DNA of 64,000 bases from Eledone cirrhosa (GCA_964016885.1 OZ024745.1:46556272-46620271); one strand, 5' to 3'. Shown: positions 19,894 to 30,740, counted from the stretch's first letter. Numbers and translations are program-made. The notes: generated by a model not told the origin, from the sequence alone.

Positions 19894-22656
19894 TTAGGTG
19901 TAGTGTTGGCGAATCTCGGGAAGCATGGAGGCCTTAAAGGATGCAGTGTCTCGATAGCTAACAACCGATGCAGGTAGTTTGTTCCATGCTTCAGCAACTC
20001 TGAGCGTGAAAAAATGTTTCCGAAAGTCATGGGAACTGTGCTGTTTTCTGACTTTGTGGGCATGCCCACGTGTGCTAGACACATGGAAATCAAAATGGTA
20101 CTCAGGGTTGTTGTTGGCAAGATGGTTAATAATTTTGTGGGTGTTTACCAAGAGAGTTGCCAGACGTCGGAGCTTCAATGTATTCATGCCCAGGGAAGCA
20201 AGGTGCTCAGAGTATGGTAGATGCCTGATGGAGGGTATTCGCTTGGTTGCACGTCTCTGAACAGTTTCCAGGCGGTCAATGTTCTGAGCAAGATAGGGGT
20301 TCCAGACTGGTGATGCAAATTCTAAGTGTGGCCGCACCATAGCCATGAAGAGCCTTAAATAAATAGCTGGAGAGCGGCTGACAAAGGTCTTGCTGAGTGA
20401 TGCTAAGACACCCTCAGCCCTCTTGACAATTTTAGAGACGTGCTTTGTCCAACGCAAATCGCTGCTGACCGTAATGCCCAGGTCACGTTCACAAGAAGAC
20501 TTCTTGATATTAGTGCTGTGGAGGGAGTATGTGGACACTGGGTTTTTACTCCCAAAATGCATGGTGGTGCACTTGTCCACAGCTAGCTTGAGTTGCCAGT
20601 CTGAGATCCATTGTTGCATTGTGTCCAGGTCAGACTGCAAGCAAGATCTATAGTGTTCAGGATCTGTCCTTTTTATCTCAAGGTACAGCTTGATGTCATC
20701 TGCGTACTTTAGTACTGTGGCATTCTTTAAGTTGGCATCTATGTCATTAATATATGCCACAAACAAAAGGGGGCCAAGAACAGATCCCTGTGGTACACCA
20801 GATGACATCTCATATGGTGAGGAATGCTGTCCCAGAACCGTGACTACCTCTCTTCGACTGAGAATGAAGGACTTCAACCAGTTAAAAAGATCATCCTTCA
20901 CACCCATTGCAGAGAGTTTTGCCATAAGCCTTTTGTGTGGCACAGAATTGAAAGCTTTGGCAAAGTCAAGGTAAACAACATCCACCCATGAGCCGCCATC
21001 AGTGATCCGGGTGATGTCTTCAAGAAACTCGATAAGTTGATCACAGCAGCTGGAGTTGGAGATAAATCCAAATTGTGAGGGCCGGATAAGACTGTGAGAG
21101 TTCCAGAAGTTTCAAAGTGTTTCTCTGACACAGGATTCCATCAGTTTGGCAATGCAACTAGTAAGACTGACTGGACGATAGTTCACAGGTGATGTGCGGT
21201 CACCCTTTTTGAACAGAGGAATGACACTGGCAGTTTTCCACTGTTCTGGAGTAGCACCGTTGTTCAAACAGAATTGGAAGAAGCGTGATAACTGGTGCAG
21301 AAGGAAGTACCCACCACGTTTAAGAAGCAGGTACGTAACATCATCATGACCAGGAGAGGCATGGTTGCGTTTATTTTTAAGGTGACGTCGCAGCATTGCA
21401 GGTGTAAATTCCATGGTTGTAATGGAGTCCGGTGTCATAGGTGGTGGAGATGGTACACTCAGGTCTTCAATAGTGAAAATGCCTGCATAGCATTCAGCAA
21501 TGAGCTCTGCGCATTCCTTGGGGTCGTCAGTAACCTGGCTTGTGTGGGGATTGTGAAGAGGACCAACTTGAGAGTGAGGCCTCTGCTTTGAGTGAACATA
21601 CTTCCAGAACACCTTACTGTTAGGGCTGGTTGCTATGCACTGCTCAAATTGAAGCACTGCCTTTTTTGTCACCTGTTTGAGGTGGTTGGACGATCTATTT
21701 CGCCTCTTTCTATTAATGTCTGATTTGTGAAGTTTGTACTCACGTTCAGCATTGCGACGTTCTTTTCTGGCAAGACGGACTGCTGCAGTCTCCCAAATTT
21801 CACTTTTTGGATTTTTTTTCCGCTTACGTGGCACCGATGCTGCACATGCTGTCCATATTGAGCTCAGGATGTTCTGGAGTACAGTGTTGACATCTCCAGA
21901 GTCGTAGAACTCAAGCCAGTTTGGCTGTTGCAACTCGGTGCAGTAACAGTTCCAGTCTGCTTTATTCCAGTCAAAGTGAGCAGTTTGGAGATGGTTGTGG
22001 TTCTTGTTACTGCCCATGAGGGATAGATTGGCAATGATCATAGCATGATCAGAGTCACCTAAAGGTTCCTCAGCAGTAACACTAATGACCGTTTCAGGAG
22101 TAGTGGTGAAGAGTAGGTCCAAAGTGTTGTCACCTCTTGTTGGGGAGGTGACTACTTGGGACCAATTCGAGTCCAGCACTAGCTCAAGGAAGTCATTTGC
22201 ACTTGGCGGCCAATGAAAGGTTTCCCAGTCAATCTCAGGGTGATTGAAGTCTCCTGCAATAAAAACATAAGTGGCTGTTTTCCTGGCAGCAGCTCTGAGG
22301 ATATCACAAAGTTGAGTGTCCTGATGATAATTTGGGGGACGGTAAACGACTCCAAGTAGCAGTGTTGACATGGTCATATGTATATCGCAGAAAAAAACTT
22401 CCTGCTGTGATTGGTTCAAATCAACACAAGGAATTGCCGACAAATTTGACCGAATGTAGACCATTACACCACCACCACGACGATTAATGCGGTCTTTACG
22501 AAACAGGTTGTAGCCAGTAATGCTGAAAACCCCATCACAGAGTAAGGGATGTGCCCAAGTTTCCGTGACTGTAATGAAGTCAGTGTTGATACTTTTGACA
22601 TAGGAGTCAAAAAGATGAATCTTATTGCATAGACTACGTGCATTCAAGGACAACAA
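19894..22656 (-). pseudogene. LINE ORF2: AP-endonuclease + reverse transcriptase, one in-frame stop
   Basis: The frame runs 920 codons with a single interruption, TGA at 21112-21114. Its N-terminal third is an apurinic-type endonuclease: 'SLNARSL', 'ETWAH', 'GVVYRPPN', 'AGDFNHPEIDW' and 'GDSDHAMI' appear in the family order. The reverse transcriptase follows, with 'NYRPVSLTS' before the stop, then 'VYLDFAKAFNSVPH', 'SGVPQGSVLGPLLF' and the catalytic YADD (20695-20706). The C-terminus has 'RLETVQRRATKR' and ends at 19894. The protein would nick target DNA and copy the element RNA by target-primed reverse transcription. The TGA could come from CGA by CpG decay. The upstream limit of the frame lacks an ATG, so the start is uncertain. 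It is otherwise free of frameshifts, implying a recent insertion. Confidence 0.9.
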
Positions 22657-22712
22657 TTTGTACCTTGATTCCAGTATATGATTATGTGCAGGGGATGGCA
22701 GGTTGTTCTGAT

Positions 22713-23073
22713 TTAGTTTCCCAGAGTTTTTTCAGTTTCTTTATTGTCAGTTGTTGTGGGTACAGTGTTTTCAGACCAGCTGGTATCTCTTTTCCATTTT
22801 TCACCAGCCTTAACAAACTTCCATATCTGCCCATCATCACATAGGCTGAAGCTTTCATGTTCTGCCGAGCTGCGGTTTAAGGAAGCTGCAGCATGCAACT
22901 TTGGGCGGACATCAGGTGGAAGACCAGGGCATGTTCGGAAAGCAATCCGACTTTCACGCCTAGCTTTATCAGAGACTACAAGGTATGAACGTGCCTCAGT
23001 TGAGTTTGAAAACGACTGTCTAATTAGCCTGGGTTTCGGGCCTGGTCGGCCAAGGCGTAGAGCAGCCTGAGGA
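22713..23073 (-). pseudogene. LINE ORF1 C-terminal fragment
   Basis: Translation in one frame gives 'RPGPKPRLIRQSFSNSTEAR', then 'GLPPDVRPKLHAAASLNR' and 'CDDGQIWKFVKAGEKWKRD', ending at a TAA just upstream of ORF2. This resembles the RNA-binding C-terminal region of LINE ORF1 proteins (an RxxLIxxxF strand followed by 'LxPxxRxKL'). The N-terminus is lost where the element meets the microsatellite. Confidence 0.7.
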
Positions 23074-23084
23074 TCAACTATGTA

Positions 23085-23480
23085 TCTGTGTATATCCATA
23101 TATACACACAGATACATATATATATGTGTGTTTATGTATGTATGTATATATATATATATATCATCATCATCATCATCATCATCAGGTTTAGCGTCCGTGT
23201 TCCACGCTTGCATGGGTTTGGACGGGGGTTTTCCCACTTGAGGCAAGAGTGGTTGTCTTGCTCGCATAGGACTGTCATATATATATGTGTGTGTGTGTGT
23301 GTGTCTGTTTATATATACATATATTTTTATGTGTATATTTATATATATATGTATATATGTGTATATATATATATGTGTATATGTGTTTGTATATGAGTAT
23401 ATATGTGTGTATATGTATATATGTGTATATATATAAGTATATATGTATATATATATATATGCGTGTGTGTGTGAATGTAG
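23085..23480. repeat. (TA)n/(TG)n microsatellites with an embedded RTE tail tip (minus)
   Basis: TA, TATG and TG runs flank a block at 23160-23278. Read on the minus strand, that block is the end of the RTE tail: 'gacagtcctatgcgagcaag', 'cccatgcaagcgtgg', 'aacacggacgctaaacc', then (GATGAT)n. Long open frames over this stretch are repeat translations. Confidence 0.85.
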
Positions 23481-24029
23481 CGAAGATAATACGTCAGCAA
23501 TGATGTGTTCGTGAGAATGTCGGTATGCCGACAGCCAGACATACAGACAGATATTATATGGGCTCGACGGAGATGACTGGCGCCTAACACCCCTTTAACA
23601 ACAGAAAATTGAAAAATAAAAGCTGCAGTTATCTTTAGAATGCAAGTTTGAAGTCAATCAGAGTAGAAATGTGGATTTGTATAGACTTTGCAAAAATGAG
23701 GACACACAGACTACAGTTTTATATATATAAAACACATACTTGAATTTCTTAAAATTGAAACTAAACCCACAACAGCTAATCACATCCTAGTTGTAAATAG
23801 AAACCTAATGCCAACGGTCAGAATAAACAAATGAGACATGGAGATTTAATCTATGTTTTTGTGATACTTGCTAAAACTGACATTCAAACAAACAGATCCA
23901 TGGTTTTTCAAGACCGAAGGATGCCAATAATAATAACAATGATAATACTATATCAAGATTAAACCAGTATGAAACTAGTTAGACCATTTTTCAACAGTGT
24001 ACTTGATACTTGGGATAGAAGAGTCTGAC

Positions 24030-24127
24030 TATATTAGAAAGAGTCAGGGCCCGACAGCTCTTGCCATCTCAACAGCTAGTCAAAATGGCAAGAGCTCAGC
24101 CATTGGGCCTCGACTCTTTCTAATATA
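24030..24127. repeat. Imperfect palindrome
   Basis: The left arm 'tatattagaaagagtcaggg..cccgacagctcttgccat' pairs with the right arm 'atggcaagagctcagcc..gggcctcgactctttctaatata', separated by about 18 nt. The arms differ by several mismatches. The flank 'gtacttgatacttgggatag' on its left resembles the flank of the perfect palindrome at 26186-26296, so the two may be one family. Confidence 0.75.
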
Positions 24128-24424
24128 TACACACACATAATACATACACACACAAATATATATGCTTATATACAAATATAGGAATATATATGTGTGTGTG
24201 TGTGTGTAGATCCCGAGTGATATTGAGAAGAACCAGAGTAAATAAGATACTTAATACATTGGTAGAGTGAAAAGAACGAGATTTGATATAGAAATGGCTT
24301 CTACAGGACTAGAACTGTTTCATTCATATGAAATTATCAGGAATGCCCTGACCATCTCATTGTATATATATATATATAGGGTGTGTAAAATTCCCGAAAT
24401 TATATATATATATATATATATACA

Positions 24425-24930
24425 CAAATATAATAATAATGAAATTATTGTGTACAGTGCTCAGGTGCACTACAATTCATCAAAGGTGCATATATAGTAC
24501 ATAGAATACTATACAAATGTCAGGGAAGTGAATAGTGTATGAGTTATGATATACATGTGTGTATGTGTATGGAGGGGGAACATTAGGTGTAGTGTTGGCA
24601 AATCTCGGGAAGTATGGAGGTTTTAAAGGATGCAGTGTTTCGACAGCTAACAACTGATGCAGGTAGTTTGTTCCATGCTTCAGCAACTCTGAGCGTGAAA
24701 AAATGTTTCCAAAAGTCATGGGAACTGTGCTGTTTTCTGACTTTGTGGGCATGCCCACGTGTGCTAGACACATGGAAATCAAAATGGTACTCAGAGTTGT
24801 TGTTGGCAAGATGGTTAATAATTTTGTGGGTGTTTACCAAGAGAGTTGCCAGACGTCGGAGCTTCAATGTATCCATGCCCAGGGAAGCAAGACGTTCAGA
24901 GTATTTATGGTAGATATCTGATGGAGGGTA
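24425..24930 (-). mobile_element. CR1-like LINE, 5'-truncated
   Basis: About 95% similar by eye to 19733-20225 of the larger copy. It has the same C-terminal ORF2 frame (stop at 24583) and the same 3' UTR ending in a short (ATT)n. It is truncated at about 24930 next to TA-rich DNA. It lies 1.4 kb from the 5' limit of the larger copy, in the same orientation. Confidence 0.9.
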
Positions 24931-25107
24931 TATATAAAATATAAATATAAACACCCCACTCTCCAGAGCGTGAAATTAATAAACATTCGTTGTACTGCCT
25001 CTCTGTTTTGTCCCTGTTCAAATTTTTCCATCCTATATATATATATATATATACATGTATATACATATATACAAAATATGAATATATACATATATATAAA
25101 TATATAT

Positions 25108-25483
25108 CGTTTCTGAACTAAAAGCTTGTTGAGAAAGTGACTTCCTTGTTCGATCATCTTACCAAAAGCTTAACATCATTTGTCTAAGCAGACAGTACTT
25201 GATTTAGGAGTTGCAGAAACCCAAATGCTGGATTTTACCAACCATCCAGGGGTCCGGGTATAATTTTCAATCATATTTTATTTTTTTTACCCGAATTACT
25301 TGGTCGTTTCTATGGCTGTGCGGATAATGGTTTAACCATCGTCTCAGTGTGTTTGGCCTTTTAACTTATGTTGTAGCTCTGGTCTCTGGTTAACTAGCTT
25401 CTATGGAGTGCTTGCCACACATCTCGGAAGTTGTTTTTCGCTAATTTCCAATAGCCGAAATATGATTCTCGCTAATTTATATT

Positions 25484-25485
<2 letters not shown>
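25108..25485 (-). repeat. Unnamed interspersed repeat X, copy 1
   Basis: On the minus strand it begins 'aaatataaattagcgagaat' inside a (TA)n tract and ends 'tttctcaacaagcttttagt', 'tcagaaacga', again against (TA)n. Diagnostic blocks are 'catatttcggctattggaaa', 'acaacttccgagatgtgtgg', 'accagagctacaacataagt', 'cccggacccctggatggttg' and 'tccagcatttgggtttctgc'. Copies 2 and 3 are at 61558-61961 and 62075-62358. No coding potential or terminal inverted repeat was found. Confidence 0.8.
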
Positions 25486-25527
<42 letters not shown>

Positions 25528-25600
25528 CATACATATATATATATAGATATATTGTATATAAAATATATCTATATATACACACACACATATATATATATAT
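25480..25600. repeat. (TA)n microsatellite
   Basis: Mostly pure TA with TATG/TACA interruptions. It separates repeat X from a class B SINE. Confidence 0.95.
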
Positions 25601-25789
25601 AATTGTTTCTACTTTTGGCACAAGGCCAGCAATTATCCAGTACATTACTGGTACTTTATTTTATCGGCCCCATAAGGATGAAAGGCAAAGTTAACCTTGA
25701 TGGGATTTGAACTCAGACCATAAAGGGACATAACTATGCTACAAAGCATGGTGTCCAACCATCTACCGATACTGCCAATCCACCGCCCT
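25601..25789 (-). mobile_element. tRNA-derived SINE (class B), near complete
   Basis: This is the inverse of the copy at 17086-17285 with the same block order: 'gggcggtggattggcagtat', 'cggtagatggttggacacca', 'gagttcaaatcccatcaagg', 'ggccgataaaataaagtacc', 'ggccttgtgccaaaagtaga'. It is bounded by TA tracts on both sides. Confidence 0.85.
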
Positions 25790-26124
25790 AATATATATAT
25801 ATATAATGTAACATAATCTTAACACTGATATTAGTCAAACAATATTGCTTTTTTTGCTGTAATATTATATTAATCTGACTATTCATAATATTTGTTATGC
25901 TTCACTTGGCTCAAACAGAACTCATATAGTTTATAAAGTTATCAGCTGAAACACCTGTTGGCAAAGCAATTCTTGTTTTATACACATCTTACATATAATT
26001 ATTAGCTTTTGGTTTCATGGCCACATGACAATTTAGCCTGAATCCATAACTATAAAACTGAATGAATACATGCATATCTGCATATCTGAATTCATGTATA
26101 TTCATGTATACATACCCAAACACA

Positions 26125-26133
26125 CAGATATAT

Positions 26134-26187
<54 letters not shown>
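26125..26187. repeat. (TA)n microsatellite
   Basis: Nearly pure TA leading directly into the palindrome at 26186. Confidence 0.95.
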
Positions 26188-26190
<3 letters not shown>

Positions 26191-26296
26191 AACCAGTAAG
26201 ACCCCGACAGCTGAGCTCAAGCCGTTTCGACGGCTAATTCAGAATTAGCCGTCGAAACGGCTTGAGCTCAGCTGTCGGGGTCTTACTGGTTCCTAT
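26186..26296. repeat. Perfect 55-bp-arm palindrome
   Basis: Arms 26186-26240 and 26242-26296 are perfect reverse complements with a single spacer base. Each arm contains a smaller inverted repeat (GCCGTTTCGACGGC). The sequence is GC-richer than its TA surroundings. It could be a fold-back mobile element or a template-switch product. Confidence 0.95.
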
Positions 26297-26372
26297 TACC
26301 CACTCTACTACCCCAAGTATTGAGTACTTTGGTGCGTTATGGTCCACCTGGTTCCTTACCACATTTCCTTCG

Positions 26373-26374
<2 letters not shown>

Positions 26375-26429
<55 letters not shown>

Positions 26430-26580
26430 CATATATATATACGCATATATATGTACATATATATATATACATACATATATATATATATATACATACATAT
26501 ATATATACATATATATAAATACACATATATATATAAACATTTATATATATATATATGCATACATATATATATGCATACGT

Positions 26581-26671
<91 letters not shown>

Positions 26672-26673
26672 GA
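26375..26673. repeat. Long (TA)n tract with (AC)n interruption
   Basis: About 300 bp of TA, TATACA and one (AC)n block at 26582-26598. All open frames on both strands here are repeat translations. Confidence 0.95.
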
Positions 26674-27803
26674 TCATCATCATCATCATCATCAACGTTT
26701 AACGTCCGTGCTCCATGCTTGCATGGGTTTGGACGGGGGTTTTCCCACTTGAGGCAAGAGTGGTTGTCTTGCTCGCATAGGACTGTCTGGCGGGTTTTCT
26801 ACAGCTGGATGCCCTTCCTAACACCAACCACATTTACAGTGTGGGGCTGGGAGGTTTTTACCATGTTGCCTACACGGCCACATTACAGCGTGGACTGTCT
26901 GGCAGGTTTTCTACAGCTGGATGCCCTTCCTGACACCAACCACATTTACAGTGTGGGGCTGGGAGGTTTTTACCATGTTGCCTACACGGCCACATTACAG
27001 CGTGGACTGTGTGTTTTTTGTCGTGACACCTACACGATCTCATTTGTTTCGGCCTGGATGTTGTGGCACCAACATAACTTTACATTGAAGGGGCGGTGTG
27101 GATGGGGTGGGTGGTGGTGGTGGGACGGGGGTGTATTTTGTTAGAGATGCCTACTGGCTGTAGTAGGTTTTACTTTGTATTTAGGTAAGGCGGGTCTTCT
27201 CTATTACTGAGTACCGCCAAAGGTCTCGGTCCAGTGACATTGTCTTGGAGAGGTGTAAGTGTGTGAGGTCGGAATTTATCAGCTCGTCCCAGATTTTTCT
27301 GGGTCTGCCTACTCCGTAGCTACTGTCTATCTTTATTGCCCTGCACTTTGTTATACAGTTGTCGTCTTTCATGCGCATCACGTGACTATACCAACGTAGC
27401 CTTCTCTCGAGTAAACAACATCTCATCCCTCTTATTTCTAATTTTTTCCTTAGTTCGCTTATGCTTTGCCGTTCACGTATGTTACTATTACACATCCAGC
27501 GGAGCATGCAAGCTTCGTTCCTCTCCAGTCTGCGTATATCCTCTGCACGCAATGTCCAGGTCTTACTGCCATGTAACATTGCTGTTCGTATGCAGGCATC
27601 ATACAACCTGCCTTTCATTTTTAGGGAGAACCCTTTAGCGGCTAATAGTGGTATAAGCTCTCTGAACTTTTTCCAACCAGTTCTGACTCTAGCTACTGTA
27701 CTTTCAGAGCACCCTCCCCCACTGCTGATTTTGTCGTCCAGGTAACGGAAGCTGTCCACTATTTCTATAGAACCCTCTGCGCAATTGAAAGAGCTAGTAT
27801 TTT
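26674..27803 (-). mobile_element. RTE-type LINE, 3' portion, inverted relative to its neighbour
   Basis: On the minus strand a C-terminal RT-associated domain (27759-27181, 192 codons) contains 'VDSFRYL', 'SGGGCSESTVARVRTGWKKF', 'LHGSKTWTL', 'RLERNEACMLRWMC', 'RLRWYSHVMRM' and 'GVGRPRKIWDELINSDL', with an intact stop. The 3' UTR ends in (GATGAT)n at 26674-26693. A 112-bp segment of the UTR is tandemly duplicated (26781-26892 and 26893-27004). It is 5'-truncated at about 27803. It is about 95% identical by eye to 28125-29120 in the opposite orientation. Confidence 0.9.
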
Positions 27804-27853
27804 ATAGATATATATACATATATATATATACATATATATATATACATATATAT

Positions 27854-27891
<38 letters not shown>
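27804..27891. repeat. (TA)n spacer of an inverted LINE pair
   Basis: TA and TATACA sequence lies between the two oppositely oriented RTE copies. Confidence 0.95.
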
Positions 27892-27892
<1 letters not shown>

Positions 27893-29116
27893 AGTTCTAG
27901 TTTGTAAGAAAGAAAATAAGGCGGCAGCCCCTTCCGGGAAGTGGCCATGCTCAGTGTGTAGGAAAGGCGTAGGTAGAAACTCCATTTTGTGTCCCAAATG
28001 CAAAGTATGGGTGCATAAAAGATGTAGTGGGATCACAGGTAAGCTAACTAAGAACATAGATTTTACATGTGGCCGGTGCTCTGGTGCAATAAGTAGCAGC
28101 AAGTTCCCACAAAATACTAGCTCTTTCAACTGCGCAGAGTGTCCTATAGAAATAGTGGACAGCTTCCGTTACCTGGGTGACAAAATCAGCAGTGGGGGAG
28201 GGTGCTCTGAAAGTACAGTAGCTAGAGTCAGAACTGGATGGAAAAAGTTCAGAGAGCTTATACCACTATTAGCCGCTAAAGGGTTCTCCCTAAAAATGAA
28301 AGGCAAGTTGTATGATGCCTGCATACGAACAGCAATGTTACATGGCAGTAAGACCTGGACATTGTGTGCAGAGGATATACGCAGACTAGAGAGGAACGAA
28401 GCTTGCATGCTCCGCTGGATGTGTAATAGAAACATACGTGAACGGCAAAGCATAAACGAACTAAGGAAAAAATTAGAAATAAGAGGGATCAGATGTTGTT
28501 TACTCGAGAGAAGGCTACGTTGGTATGGTCACGTGATGCGCATGAAAGACGATAGCTGCATAACAAAGTGCAGGGCAATAAAGATAGACGGTAGCCACGG
28601 AGTAGGCAGACCCAGAAAAACCTGGGACGAGCTGATAAATTCCGACCTCACACACTTACACCTCTCCAAGACAATGTCACTGGACCGAGACCTTTGGCAG
28701 TACTCAGTAATAGAGAAGACCCGCCTTACCTAAATACAAAGTAAAACCTACTACAGTCAATAGGCATCTCTAACAAAATACACCCCCGTCCCACCACCCC
28801 CACCCCATCCACACCGCCCCTTTCAATGTAAAGTTATGTTGGTGCCACAACATCCAGGCCGAAACAAATGAGATCGTGTAGGTGTCGCGACAAAAAAACA
28901 CACAGTCCACGCTGTAATGTGGCCGTGTAGGTAACACGGTAAAAACCTCCCAGTCCACACTGTAAACGTGGTTGGTGTTAGGAAGGGCATCCAGCCGTAG
29001 AAAACCCTTCAGACAGTCCTATACGAGCAAGACAACCAATCTTGCCTCAAGTGGAAAAATTCCCGTCCAAACCCATGCTAGCGTGGAAGATGGACATTAA
29101 ACGATGATGATGATGA

Positions 29117-29120
<4 letters not shown>
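27892..29120 (+). mobile_element. RTE-type LINE, 3' portion with zinc-binding domain
   Basis: One uninterrupted frame from about 27930 to 28733 encodes first a PHD-like cysteine cluster ('PCSVCRKGVG', 'ILCPKCKVWVHKRCSG', 'FTCGRC'; pattern C-x2-C...C-x2-C...HxxC...C-x2-C). Then comes the same C-terminal domain as 26674-27803, ending at 28733. The cluster sits between the polymerase and C-terminal regions in this LINE type, as in the copy at 36330-38520. The 3' UTR ends 'gtggaagatggacattaaac' and (GATGAT)n. The polymerase and endonuclease are missing (5' truncation). Confidence 0.9.
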
Positions 29121-29153
<33 letters not shown>

Positions 29154-29199
29154 CATATATATATATAACCATATATATATATATATATATACACATATC

Positions 29200-29265
<66 letters not shown>

Positions 29266-29275
29266 CATATGTAGG
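29117..29275. repeat. (TA)n microsatellite
   Basis: TA-rich tract directly attached to the GATGAT tail of the LINE. Confidence 0.95.
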
Positions 29276-29357
29276 AGGTGAGTTTTATTGTAGTACAATA
29301 AAGCAATGCAGATATCGGATAAGAAGCACTCTACAGTTTGTAGGACTGGAGTATACA

Positions 29358-29703
29358 TAATATATAAGATCAAAAGATGGTTAAAAGAGTTCCATGTATT
29401 TTATTATGCGCATTTCAAAAACAAATATCATCATGCAATAACATTTGTGTTTTCATCAGATAAAATAGGAAGACATGATATGAAGGTTAAAAAACACTTG
29501 TGAATAGTGCAGTTTTAAATCAACATATCATGATATGTTGATTTAAAACTGCACTATTCACAAGTGTTTTTTAACCTTCATATCATGTCTTCCTATTTTA
29601 TCTGATGAAAACACAAATGTTATTGCATGATGATATTTGTTTTTGAAATGTGCATAATAAAATACATGGAACTCTTTTAACCATCTTTTGATCTTATATA
29701 TTA
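29358..29703. repeat. Near-perfect 346-bp palindrome
   Basis: Arms of 173 bp meet at 29530/29531 ('atatca|tgatat') with no spacer. I found one mismatch (gcgca versus gtgca). Each arm is unique sequence elsewhere in the window. (TA)n follows the right arm. The same 48-residue translation appears on both strands because of the symmetry and is not evidence of a gene. Confidence 0.95.
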
Positions 29704-29712
29704 GATATATAC

Positions 29713-29773
<61 letters not shown>

Positions 29774-29781
29774 CATATATA

Positions 29782-29822
<41 letters not shown>

Positions 29823-29839
29823 ATATACATACATATATA

Positions 29840-29901
<62 letters not shown>

Positions 29902-29924
29902 CCTATATATATATTTATATATAT

Positions 29925-29955
<31 letters not shown>

Positions 29956-29970
29956 CATACATATATATAC

Positions 29971-30003
<33 letters not shown>

Positions 30004-30014
30004 CATATATATAT
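29704..30014. repeat. Long (TA)n / (TATACA)n tract
   Basis: About 310 bp of TA with regularly spaced TACATACA. Open frames across it are artefacts. Confidence 0.95.
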
Positions 30015-30016
30015 AT

Positions 30017-30346
30017 GGAGGCACATGGCTTAGTGGCCTTGCAATCGAAAGGTTGTGAGTTCAATTCTCAGACCGGGTGACGTGTTGTTTCCTTGAGCAA
30101 GACACTTTATTTCACATTGCTCCAGTTTACTCAGCTGTAGAAATGAGATGATAGGGACTTGGGTCCCTATCATTCCACTGCAAAGTGATCGTGCTGGTGC
30201 CATGGCAAAAAGCACCCAGCACTCACTGTAAATGAGGTTGGTGCTAGGAAGGGCATCCAGCTGTAGAAATCAAGCCAGAATCAGTTCCTGTCCCACCCTT
30301 GCAAGCAGGGAAAAGCGGACGTAAAATGAAAATGAAAATGAAAATA
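30017..30346 (+). mobile_element. tRNA-derived SINE (class A) with RTE-like tail
   Basis: 'ggaggcacatggcttagtgg', 'gaaaggttgtgagttcaatt' (B-box), 'ccttgagcaagacactttat', 'agctgtagaaatgagatgat', then the LINE-like tail 'cactgtaaatgaggttggtg', 'gaagggcatccagctgtaga' and 'gcggacgtaaaatga'. About 12 nt (ttagagcattgg) are missing after the first block compared with the copies at 43228 and 49824, removing part of the A-box region. Confidence 0.9.
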
Positions 30347-30489
30347 TATACATATATATATACATATATATATACATATATATATATACACATATATATA
30401 TATATATATATACACATATATATATATATACATACCTATATATATATAAACATATATACATATATTATACACACATATATATATATATG
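30347..30489. repeat. (TA)n microsatellite
   Basis: TA and TATACA repeats between two SINEs. Confidence 0.95.
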
Positions 30490-30740
30490 TATAGAGGCAT
30501 GTGGCCTAGTGGTAAGGATGTTGGACTTATGATCATAATGTCATGGATTTGATTCTTGGGTTGTGTCCTGAGAAAAACACTTCATTTCACGTTGCCCCAG
30601 TATACTCAGCTGAAAATAACCCTGCGATGGACTGAAGTCTTGTCCAGGGGGAGTCTTGTACTCTCAACTGCTTCACACCATAAGCACCGGCCAAATGAGC
30701 CTTCTGGCTTAAGACAGACTTTAGACTTTTTTTTAGATAC
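30490..30740 (+). mobile_element. tRNA-derived SINE (class D)
   Basis: 'gaggcatgtggcctagtggt' and 'aaggatgttggact' (A-box), 'gtcatggatttgattcttgg' (B-box), 'acacttcatttcacgttgcc', 'gtatactcagctgaaaataa', 'gtcttgtactctcaactgct' and an oligo-T end. Confidence 0.8.

Larger units (their letters stand above)
19733..23073 (-). mobile_element. CR1/jockey-type LINE, nearly complete
   Basis: On the minus strand the order is an ORF1 C-terminal part (23073-22713), ORF2 with endonuclease and reverse transcriptase (22656-19894), a 3' UTR and a short (ATT)n tail at 19736-19753. The 5' end stops at a (TA)n/(TG)n tract at about 23075. ORF1 and ORF2 are in different frames, and the ORF2 frame is open across the ORF1 stop, so they may overlap. 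No clear target-site duplication was seen, which is usual for CR1-like elements. The clade was judged from motif pattern only. Confidence 0.9.

Noticed and set aside
26234..27144. Long open frames rich in Y and I on both strands over TA tracts
   Set aside because: They translate (TA)n and TATACA repeats, appear on both strands at once, and have no start context or domain.
29306..29890. Identical 48-residue ORF on opposite strands at 29306-29503 and 29558-29890
   Set aside because: The duplicate is a direct consequence of the palindrome at 29358-29703; there is no gene-like evidence.
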